Source: an uncultured Bacilli bacterium (lineage in GTDB: Bacteria > Bacillota_I > Bacilli_A > RF39 > UBA660). Taken from it: a stretch of 18,472 nt of DNA. Made by a program: the position numbers and the translations under genes. Positions 1 through 6,056 of this stretch are shown one piece after another. Position 1 is the stretch's first letter. Every line of letters starts with the position of its first letter. The stretch lies in assembly GCA_910583745.1 (NCBI GenBank), contig CAJTZC010000023.1:1088-19559 (forward strand), written 5' to 3'. The notes under the pieces are model-generated. The model was not told the origin of the DNA. It saw only the letters and a list, made by a program, of their open reading frames with translations, and searched no databases.

Positions 1-234
1 GCTGCTACAACCAGAAAACATAGAGCTCATATTAGTAACCTTGCTTGTATCAAAATTACTTACATCTAACGTCGTTAAGCTGCTACAACCAGAAAACATA
101 GAGCTCATATTAGTAACCTTGCTTGTATCAAAACTACTTACATTTAATGTTGTTAATCTGCAATTAAAAAACATACTACTCATATTTTCAACATTGCTTG
201 TATTCATGTTATTTAAATTGTCAATAGTTTCTAG
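1..234 (-). repeat. Tandem 78-bp coding repeats (DUF285 units)
   Basis: Three contiguous in-phase 78-bp units (26 codons each) lie at 1-78, 79-156 and 157-234. Units 1-78 and 79-156 differ at only four positions: two silent, two giving D/N and N/S changes. The third unit is divergent and keeps mainly the 'NMSSMF' core and the spacing. The array probably continues past position 1. Near-identity of neighbouring units points to recent unit duplication or gene conversion. Confidence 0.85.
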
Positions 235-1080
235 TGAGACGAAATTGTAGAATAAATATGAGGTGTTTTTGTTCGCTGCTGTTTCTCCATCTGATTGAAT
301 ATAAACTATGTATTTGGTTTCATCTTCAATGTCTGATACTAAATAGCTCATCACACTTTCGTTTTGAGCACTGGAAATGTCGTATACATAACTCGCATTC
401 TCTTTGGGATTCAATGTGTCTTCAAATATGATCTTTTTTATATCTGCTTTATGTTGCCACATTTTTTCATTGCAATCACTTGTAACTCTCATTAATTCGT
501 TAGATATCGATTCTGTTAGTTCTTGGTCTGAAGGTATTATCGATAACTTTATAGAATACTTAGCATTTAGATTCTCATTTTGGTTGTAATCTTTATTCAA
601 GAAAGTTACTGTCATTTTATAGTTTTGAGTCGTGTTACTTTCTATCTCTATATTTTCTCTAATAGTCACATTCGCAGTTTTCACTTCTTTATGTGGAACA
701 GGTGTCGTATCAATAAGTACCTCTCCTGTATCGATGTTTTCTATCTTGTATACTAGTTCATCATTCTTAAAAGTATTTTGTAAGTGTTTGAAATATAAAG
801 TATAAGTCATTTTACTTTTGGATTCGTTCTTTATTTGAAATGTTTTTACCACACTTTCTCCAAGACCTAAATCTTTATTTATATTTTCACAGCGAAAACG
901 ATTGTCATCTGCACAATCTGTATAGGAAAGGACCAATTTGTCTGTTGTAACTCCCATCTTTTGAGGGTCGTTTATATCTGGCAAGATGTTCATCAGCATG
1001 TATGCTGTCGAAGTTGTGATTGTGACTACAACTATTGACACCAAAAGTACTATTAATGTTTTTTTGTTTTTTTCTTTCAT
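1..1080 (-). CDS. Partial surface protein: TasA/camelysin-like N-terminus with DUF285 repeats
   Basis: The reading frame is open from ATG at 1080 to the window edge (360 codons, no stop), so the C-terminus is missing. The N-terminus is MKEKNKK followed by a hydrophobic stretch at about residues 8-31, a signal peptide or membrane anchor. Residues about 45-190 look like a TasA/camelysin-type beta domain: a 'DKLVLSYTD' strand, then 'LGLGESVVKTFQIKNES'. From about residue 283 it becomes DUF285-type repeats of 26 residues with the core 'FDTSKVTNMSSMF'. DUF285 is found in surface proteins of mycoplasmas, lactobacilli and many gut Firmicutes, so an adhesive or surface-exposed role is inferred. It starts 20 bases after the upstream gene's stop, with AGAGGAAAA as ribosome binding site, so it is probably cotranscribed with 1101-2687. 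The true number of repeats cannot be seen. Confidence 0.85.
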   Translation of the reverse strand, partial: MKEKNKKTLIVLLVSIVVVTITTSTAYMLMNILPDINDPQKMGVTTDKLVLSYTDCADDNRFRCENINKDLGLGESVVKTFQIKNESKSKMTYTLYFKHLQNTFKNDELVYKIENIDTGEVLIDTTPVPHKEVKTANVTIRENIEIESNTTQNYKMTVTFLNKDYNQNENLNAKYSIKLSIIPSDQELTESISNELMRVTSDCNEKMWQHKADIKKIIFEDTLNPKENASYVYDISSAQNESVMSYLVSDIEDETKYIVYIQSDGETAANKNTSYLFYNFVSLETIDNLNNMNTSNVENMSSMFFNCRLTTLNVSSFDTSKVTNMSSMFSGCSSLTTLDVSNFDTSKVTNMSSMFSGCSS

Positions 1081-1100
1081 GTGTTTTCCTCTTTTTCTTT

Positions 1101-2687
1101 TTATGTTGTCGTTAAAAAGTATGGATTATCGATGGTACCATTTCCTTGGAGTTTATCAATGTATTCGGCTTTGAGGTTGATGACAGTCGCGACATCGCTG
1201 TCAGCTAGTAGATAGCGTCCATTTAAAGAACCACCATCTTGAACACTGAACATATAAGCGAAGGGATTAATGTACATATAAAAAGGCGAGAATGACCAAT
1301 ATACACTTTCTTTATATAGGTAATAATTGTAATTACTACCTGTAACACTAGTTTTTCCGCTTCCTGCGGCCACGATTTCATCTGCTGTGATTAGACCAAC
1401 CGGATATGTCAATTTCCCGTTTCCTCCACTTTTTGCCTCTACTGTGAATTTGTCATTTTCCTGTGGACATTTGAATTGTGGTTGTACTTTATTTATGTCT
1501 GTATTCCACGCGTTTGTTCTTGCTGTTGCTCCAAATGCTGTTGCATTATTTCCATAGCCTAGTTCTGTATCATTTGTCCAACCTGTCACACTTTTTCCTG
1601 GTGTACTTCTGTCATTACAGAAGATATTGTCTGCTATATAATCACTATACCCTGTATTGACTATATTTTTCTTGTACCATTCGTCTACTTTGGTTTTAAT
1701 TCCGGAGTCAGTTTCGTTTCTTTGCGCTTGTTCTTTACTTGGACTTGCGCTTCCGTTTTCTCCGCCAAACATCCACCCTACATATTTTGCATCGTCATAG
1801 TTTGAGTTCCATGTTTGATTCGCCAAAGCAAATCCTCTTGTGTATGTGTTAGATTCAGCTGTCCCTACTCCGTCGTATTGCATTCTCATTGTTCCGTCTC
1901 CGTTGAACCTTATGATTCTCCACCACATATCTTGGCCATCTGCATTTCGTCCAAATTTTACATAGTTGTTTGGTGCAGTTCCTCTATAATAATAGCTTGT
2001 CCCATAGTCATCTTCCATGCTGAACAATCCGTCGGCTGTCTCATCTGTCGTTGCTGGGTTTGCAAAGTTAGGAATCGTCGTTTGAGCAGTTCTTTTGATT
2101 TTGTCGTATAGTCTTTCTTCTATACTTTCTTCCAAAGTGAATTTTGCTATAAATGTTGCATTCAAATCTGCGGTTTGGTCTATGTCAGGTAAGTCCTCAA
2201 ACGTAATTCTTACTCTATATGTATACGTATGCCCTGCTGGAATATACAAATGGTCTGCCAAAAGTTGAGTTGATGCACTTTCGCTTCTCGGTACATTTGC
2301 ACTTACTGTCTCTACTGTCTTCCATTCTGCTCCTGAATCATCACTTTTCTCTTCCAAAGTATAAGTCAACGATTCTGCCAAATAAGTGTTTATCAAATTA
2401 TCCCAGCTTATCTTTGCATAAGCATCTCTCGTGCCTGTATTTTCTATGACTAGTTCTTTTTCAATCGTATCTCCAAAGTTCCAAGTTCTCTGTGTGTTCT
2501 CTACGGTCTCATCGTTGTCTCTAAACGTTAAAGCTAAATCGCCACTTTTTATCGTTATCTTTTCTTGTTCATTCGTTCCCACTTGAGATACGAAATATGC
2601 ATAAGTCAAAGAAGTCGTCAAAGCGACAATCGATACGCATAATACGACCAACGATACTATTTTTTTGTACTGAGGATTACTTTTCAT
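1101..2687 (-). CDS. Surface protein: TasA/camelysin-like N-terminal domain plus gut-Bacilli C-terminal domain
   Basis: 528 residues. Residues about 9-31 form a signal/anchor ending in 'TYAYFVSQ', the style of SipW-processed TasA/camelysin proteins. Residues about 38-185 are a beta-rich domain ('IKSGDLALTF', 'ELVIENTGTRDAYAKISW') matching that family's pattern. From residue 205 ('PNFANPATTDE') to the end there is a long domain with 'WWRIIRFNGDG', 'VDEWYKKNIV', 'IFCNDRS', 'TYPVGLITADE' and 'YWSFSP'. Proteins with this layout are common in uncultured gut Bacilli. I infer a C-type-lectin/FGE-like fold, possibly near DUF6273, without proof. The same domain recurs in the gene at 16919-18223, where it is joined to a different N-terminus. 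Expression is likely from the promoter at 2777-2805, giving a leader of about 80 bases. It is probably exported and either cell-attached or fibre-associated. No sortase motif is present. Confidence 0.85.
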   Translation of the reverse strand: MKSNPQYKKIVSLVVLCVSIVALTTSLTYAYFVSQVGTNEQEKITIKSGDLALTFRDNDETVENTQRTWNFGDTIEKELVIENTGTRDAYAKISWDNLINTYLAESLTYTLEEKSDDSGAEWKTVETVSANVPRSESASTQLLADHLYIPAGHTYTYRVRITFEDLPDIDQTADLNATFIAKFTLEESIEERLYDKIKRTAQTTIPNFANPATTDETADGLFSMEDDYGTSYYYRGTAPNNYVKFGRNADGQDMWWRIIRFNGDGTMRMQYDGVGTAESNTYTRGFALANQTWNSNYDDAKYVGWMFGGENGSASPSKEQAQRNETDSGIKTKVDEWYKKNIVNTGYSDYIADNIFCNDRSTPGKSVTGWTNDTELGYGNNATAFGATARTNAWNTDINKVQPQFKCPQENDKFTVEAKSGGNGKLTYPVGLITADEIVAAGSGKTSVTGSNYNYYLYKESVYWSFSPFYMYINPFAYMFSVQDGGSLNGRYLLADSDVATVINLKAEYIDKLQGNGTIDNPYFLTTT

Positions 2688-2776
2688 TTTTGTTTCCCAC
2701 TCTCTTTTATCAGTTTAACATATTTCTTTTGTGTGTCGTGTCGAACTTTGTTTATTCTGGTTATACTCATATATTA

Positions 2777-2805
2777 AGTATATAATTAAAGCTAGCTATT
2801 TGCAA
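2777..2805 (-). promoter_or_regulatory. Sigma-A-type promoter for the 1101-2687 gene
   Basis: The minus strand reads TTGCAA (2805-2800), a 17-base spacer, then TATACT (2782-2777). Start would be near 2770. The -35 box touches the T-tract of the preceding terminator. The same two hexamers and spacing occur upstream of the paralogous gene at 18317-18345. A palindrome, AGCTAGCT (2790-2797), lies in the spacer. Confidence 0.65.
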
Positions 2806-2834
2806 GAAAAACCGCTGGCACTGTACTAGCGGTT
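2803..2834 (-). terminator. Intrinsic terminator of the FAD/GNAT/GtrA unit
   Basis: On the minus strand, AACCGCT (2834-2828) and AGCGGTT (2816-2810) form a 7-bp GC-containing stem with an 11-base loop, followed by a short T-rich tract. It lies directly after the GtrA stop codon at 2844 and before the next promoter. Confidence 0.7.
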
Positions 2835-2843
2835 GATACGTTT

Positions 2844-3278
2844 CTATGTAAACAATTCTCTCTTTTTTTTGAAGACCAAGAGTTTGCTGAAAATATAGTT
2901 CAAAAGAATGACTAAGAAATTAGAAATCAGTTTCATGATTTTGTCGTTCAGTTTTAGGACGGAGACTGTGATGAACATCGTCAACATGTCAAAAAGTAAC
3001 GTGACGATTCGCGCGCCTAAAAACTTCGTCGCTTCTTTTTTCACATCTACGTTTTTGCTTTTAAAGACGTACTTTCGATTGGCATAGTAGGCAAAGATGA
3101 CTCCTACTATCCAAGCGATGATGTTGGCCATTTGCAGTTCAACCTTATCTTGAGGATTTAAAAAAGTAAATACACACAAATAGTATGTCAACAAATTTAA
3201 TGCGGTTGTGAGTACACCAACGATGAGATAAACTACAATTTCTTCATACTTTTTAAAGAATTTTTTTATTTTATACAT
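2844..3278 (-). CDS. GtrA-family polytopic membrane protein
   Basis: 144 residues, the usual size for GtrA-like proteins, with four predicted membrane helices at about 14-38, 48-66, 88-108 and 112-134. Two family signatures are visible: 'NRKYVFKS' after helix 2 and 'NYIFSKLLVFKK' at the end of helix 4. GtrA proteins are thought to move polyprenyl-phosphate-linked sugars (or otherwise support glycosyl transfer) across the membrane for surface glycan or teichoic-acid decoration; the substrate here cannot be told. The start ATG has AAAGGATG as ribosome binding site, which overlaps the end of the acetyltransferase gene region 15 bases upstream. It is the last gene of a three-gene unit, which suggests work on the same sugar or lipid-sugar as the FAD protein. 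Confidence 0.9.
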   Translation of the reverse strand: MYKIKKFFKKYEEIVVYLIVGVLTTALNLLTYYLCVFTFLNPQDKVELQMANIIAWIVGVIFAYYANRKYVFKSKNVDVKKEATKFLGARIVTLLFDMLTMFITVSVLKLNDKIMKLISNFLVILLNYIFSKLLVFKKKRELFT

Positions 3279-3293
3279 CGTATTACATCCTTT

Positions 3294-3767
3294 TTATTTG
3301 ATGGGTTCTGGAAAATCTTTTTCATCGTGTATCAAAACTTTTTTTAATAAATAATCCGTTGCATGAGGTGGATGGTTTTCCAATTGACCATAAACTGTAA
3401 ATCCCATTTTTTCATAAAAACCTCTTGCTTGAAAACTCCATGTCTCTGTTTTTATTCCTACGCATCGATTTTCTCTAGCAAATTTTTCTACTTTTTCCAT
3501 CAAGTTCGTAGCTATATTTTTGTTTCGATAAGCTTCTTCTACTAAGAGCAAATCTAAGAAAATCCAGTAACATTCATCGATATAGCCATAAGCTCCACCG
3601 ACGATTTTCTCATCTATATAGGCATAAAAGCCAAATTCTTTTTCTTTCATTTGATAGAGAATAGGATTTAACCATACGTTTTTTGAGAAATTATACAATT
3701 CCAAGTTGTGGTCAATCCATTCTTTTTTTTCTTTTGAAATATCAAATTTGTAGGTTATATTATTCAT
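3294..3767 (-). CDS. GNAT-family N-acetyltransferase
   Basis: 157 residues, typical of single-domain GNAT enzymes, which transfer an acetyl group from acetyl-CoA to an amine. Motif A is seen as 'LLLVEEAYRNKNIATNLMEK', with the R-x-x-x-I/G-A/T pattern that binds the CoA pyrophosphate, although the usual glycine is replaced ('NKNIA'). Motif B follows as 'TETWSFQARGFYEKMGF', where the tyrosine is the common general-acid position. It is cytoplasmic with no signal. The start at 3767 has GGAGAC upstream, and the gap to the FAD gene is 25 bases. The substrate is unknown. Genomic placement between an FAD sugar-mutase-like gene and GtrA allows, but does not prove, an amino-sugar substrate. Confidence 0.88.
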   Translation of the reverse strand: MNNITYKFDISKEKKEWIDHNLELYNFSKNVWLNPILYQMKEKEFGFYAYIDEKIVGGAYGYIDECYWIFLDLLLVEEAYRNKNIATNLMEKVEKFARENRCVGIKTETWSFQARGFYEKMGFTVYGQLENHPPHATDYLLKKVLIHDEKDFPEPIK

Positions 3768-3792
3768 ACACTCTTGTCTCCATTTCTTTATA

Positions 3793-5340
3793 TCACTTTT
3801 TTTCGTGGTATTCTTTTTCTGTATTCACTTTCCATATCGAAGTTTTATCATTTCTATTTTTCAAGATGACTTCGACTGCTTCAAAAGCACACATCATCGA
3901 ATGGTCCATGTTGTTATATTTGTGTTGACCGTTTCTTCCGATGCAGTAAAGATTTTCGATTTTGTTCAAATAATCGACGACTGTGTCCAATTCATCGTAT
4001 GTATCGAAATAGGCTGGATAAGCCTTCTTTGTCTTTTCTCTATGATAATCTATCACATCGTCTCTATCGATGGCTTTCATTTTCACGAGTTCCTCGATGG
4101 CGAGTTCAGCGCATTCTTTTTCGGGTAGATTCCAAAAGGCATCCCCTTCATTACAAAAATACTCTAAGCCTATCCAAACCGTACTTTTGGATTCTTGTAC
4201 CAAATAAGGACTCCAGTTATTAAAAATTTGTATCCTTCCCATCTCGATGCCTTCATCTTGGATGTAGAGCCAACAGTCGGGAATATTGTCGTTGTAGACC
4301 TTTATTTTCGTCTCGTTTTTAAGAGTCAGTTTTTTCAGTAAGAGTCCAACCGTGACAAAATCTCTGTATGGCAATCCCGAAGAAACTCTCCTGATATTTT
4401 TTGGAACATCGTTCATGTCTTCTATTAAATCTTTGATAGGCATTGAAGAGATAAAGATGTCTCCCTCTACGCGCGTCTTCTTGTAATTGTGGGCGTATTC
4501 TATCGCGATGATTTTTTTCCCTCTTTTTTCTATTTTGGTTACGGTCGAATTGAGGATTATTTTGCCACCCAATTTTTTTATTTCCTCGGCGACGAGTTCC
4601 CACATCTGTCCAGGACCATATTTTGGATACCAAAATTGTTCAATTAAAGAGGTCTCTTTCTTTTTATTTTTTATATGGAACATTCTTTTAAAGGCGTCTA
4701 CTAGTACGGCTTTTATGGAGATACCTTTGACTCTTTGGGCTCCCCAGCTCGCGTCGATTTCACTGGTTTTACGACCCCATATTTTTTCAGTGTAACTTTT
4801 GAAGAACATGCTGTATAATTTTTTTCCAAATCGGTTGATAAAGAAATTTTCTAGGGAGGTTTCCTCTTTTTTAACCACTAGGCTTTTCATATAGCTGAAC
4901 CCACTAGAAATGGTATTGAGGAAACCCATATTTTTGATGGTGTTGAGGTTGAGGCTCACTGGATAATCGAAAAATTTGTTTCTGTAATAGATTCTCGAGA
5001 CTCGATTTCTAAGAAGCATGACTTTATCGTCTTCGTCGGGATTGGGTCCCTCTTCCGCGAGATTTTTTTTGACTCCTGTCATTTTGTCATCAAAGGAAGG
5101 TTCGGCTTGCAGTGGTAGGAGTTTTAACCACATCTCGTTTACTTTATCGCTTTTGGAAAAGAAGCGGTGTCCTCCTAAATCCATACGGTTCCCTTTGTAT
5201 TCTACCGTCTTCGAGATTCCTCCTACTTGGGAATTTTCTTCTATGATTACAACTTCATATTCTATACTATTCGTTAAAAGCTCGTATGCTGCTGTGAGTC
5301 CTGCTGGTCCTGCTCCTATGATTACTACTTTCTTTTTCAT
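3793..5340 (-). CDS. FAD-dependent oxidoreductase, UDP-galactopyranose-mutase/amine-oxidase-like
   Basis: 515 residues. An N-terminal Rossmann FAD-binding motif is clear: 'VVIIGAGPAGLTAAYEL' (residues 5-21), with an acidic 'IIEEN' at the end of the second strand. 'DLGGHRFFSKSDKVNEMW' (about 54-71) is the hallmark of the NAD(P)-binding/protoporphyrinogen-oxidase-like family found in polysaccharide clusters. The C-terminal flavin-contact segment is 'LYCIGRNGQHKYNNMDHSM'. Members are often annotated as UDP-galactopyranose mutase-like or amine oxidase, but their reaction is not established. Location beside GtrA favours a role in making or changing a lipid-linked sugar. It has its own promoter (5369-5397) and ribosome binding site GAGAGGTAACG, and it starts a three-gene unit. 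Confidence 0.85.
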   Translation of the reverse strand: MKKKVVIIGAGPAGLTAAYELLTNSIEYEVVIIEENSQVGGISKTVEYKGNRMDLGGHRFFSKSDKVNEMWLKLLPLQAEPSFDDKMTGVKKNLAEEGPNPDEDDKVMLLRNRVSRIYYRNKFFDYPVSLNLNTIKNMGFLNTISSGFSYMKSLVVKKEETSLENFFINRFGKKLYSMFFKSYTEKIWGRKTSEIDASWGAQRVKGISIKAVLVDAFKRMFHIKNKKKETSLIEQFWYPKYGPGQMWELVAEEIKKLGGKIILNSTVTKIEKRGKKIIAIEYAHNYKKTRVEGDIFISSMPIKDLIEDMNDVPKNIRRVSSGLPYRDFVTVGLLLKKLTLKNETKIKVYNDNIPDCWLYIQDEGIEMGRIQIFNNWSPYLVQESKSTVWIGLEYFCNEGDAFWNLPEKECAELAIEELVKMKAIDRDDVIDYHREKTKKAYPAYFDTYDELDTVVDYLNKIENLYCIGRNGQHKYNNMDHSMMCAFEAVEVILKNRNDKTSIWKVNTEKEYHEKK

Positions 5341-5368
5341 CGTTACCTCTCGACATTTTCTTGTTTTT

Positions 5369-5397
5369 ATTATACCAAGCGCTTTTTGTTATTTCAA
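5369..5397 (-). promoter_or_regulatory. Strong sigma-A-type promoter for the FAD/GNAT/GtrA unit
   Basis: The minus strand shows TTGAAA (5397-5392), exactly 17 bases, then a perfect TATAAT (5374-5369). The FAD gene starts about 28 bases after the -10 box. It follows directly after the pilin-operon terminator, so the two units are likely expressed separately. Confidence 0.85.
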
Positions 5398-5402
5398 GAA
5401 CG

Positions 5403-5438
5403 AAAAAATGACAAAGCTTTTTTCGTTTGTCATTTTTT
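5403..5438 (-). terminator. Strong intrinsic terminator ending the pilin operon
   Basis: A perfect 13-bp inverted repeat (AAAAAATGACAAA at 5403-5415, TTTGTCATTTTTT at 5426-5438) surrounds a 10-base loop. It begins four bases after the stop codon at 5443. The A/T symmetry gives a T-tract on both strands, so it could act in both directions. Confidence 0.85.
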
Positions 5439-5442
5439 AAGT

Positions 5443-6042
5443 TTATTGTTGTTCATTGTCGGTGTCGCCTTCAGGCGCTGGAGGTTCTTCCCCTGGTTTA
5501 GCAGGAAGTCTTACATCCATTGTCAATAGTCTTCCGACAGAATAATTTGATCTATACTCTGTAGTAAGTAACATAGCTGGCGTAGTCTCATCGATTAATT
5601 CACCGTTTTGATAGAAAACTATGAAGAAATTATCTGTTATCAGGTATCTTCCAAAATTAATTCTAACTCCATCAGAAGAATTGAATTCGATACTACTATA
5701 ATCGGAAATATCGAAAGCGTTCAATATGTCATTTAATTTATAACCTATATATCTATCCGTATTTCTATTCCATCCATTATTGACAGTCGCATCGAATTCA
5801 TACAGTTTTATGTTTTCTTCTTCGACATATTCTTTTGTTATGAAACCTTCATATCCTCCTGTAAGTTGTATTGAAAAATTAGGGAGTTCTTTTGAAGATT
5901 CTTTAAAAGATATAGACTGTTCCTTATCAGAAGGCACGTTTTTATTTTCCTTTTTCGAAAGACACATTATAATCATGGCAATTGCTAAAACTGCAATGAT
6001 AATTCCTTCAATTATTATTATTAAGTTCTTTTTGTTTTTCAT
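5443..6042 (-). CDS. Membrane-anchored protein, possible molybdopterin-oxidoreductase-like fold, cofactor-less
   Basis: 199 residues. One N-terminal membrane helix (about 6-27) is followed by an extracellular domain (50-178) and a Pro/acidic tail (179-199, 'PGEEPPAPEGDTDNEQQ'). The order 'YIGYKLNDILNAF' (98-110), 'FNSSDGVRINF' (120-130), 'FIVFYQNGELI' (140-150) recalls the small sulfite-oxidase/YedY-like domain seen in secreted Firmicute proteins. The only cysteine, C27, is at the membrane helix, so the molybdenum-binding cysteine is absent and any such domain would be non-catalytic. The fold call is weak; otherwise it is an unknown single-pass protein. It is the last gene of the pilin operon, 14 bases after the 782-residue prepilin, with an excellent AGAAGGAG ribosome binding site. 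A role in pilus anchoring or display is inferred from position only. Confidence 0.75.
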   Translation of the reverse strand: MKNKKNLIIIIEGIIIAVLAIAMIIMCLSKKENKNVPSDKEQSISFKESSKELPNFSIQLTGGYEGFITKEYVEEENIKLYEFDATVNNGWNRNTDRYIGYKLNDILNAFDISDYSSIEFNSSDGVRINFGRYLITDNFFIVFYQNGELIDETTPAMLLTTEYRSNYSVGRLLTMDVRLPAKPGEEPPAPEGDTDNEQQ

Positions 6043-6056
6043 TTCAATTCTCCTTC

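Noticed and set aside
1..234. CRISPR-like or non-coding satellite array
   Set aside because: The 78-bp units are contiguous without spacers and keep an open minus-strand frame with the DUF285 pattern.
1101..2687. Diversity-generating retroelement target in the variable C-terminus (and its paralogue at 16919-18223)
   Set aside because: No reverse transcriptase or template repeat is in the window. The two tips differ at all kinds of bases, not only at positions explained by adenine changes, so I kept only the variable-tip observation.
2688..2776. Riboswitch or structured leader before 1101-2687 (and 18224-18316)
   Set aside because: Both leaders are A-rich with no convincing stem set or known riboswitch core.
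4319..4633. Minus-strand 104-residue frame inside the FAD gene
   Set aside because: It is an out-of-frame shadow with a highly charged, unpatterned composition, inside a well-supported gene.
5018..5440. Plus-strand open frame of 140 residues
   Set aside because: It is the antisense of the FAD oxidoreductase start and the promoter/terminator region, and lacks a ribosome site or a recognisable protein pattern. All other plus-strand frames in the window were rejected for the same reason.
5443..6042. Lipoprotein signal at 'IIMC' in the last operon gene
   Set aside because: The residues before the cysteine do not fit the usual L-[AS]-[GA]-C lipobox, and the cysteine is at the end of a long hydrophobic helix.
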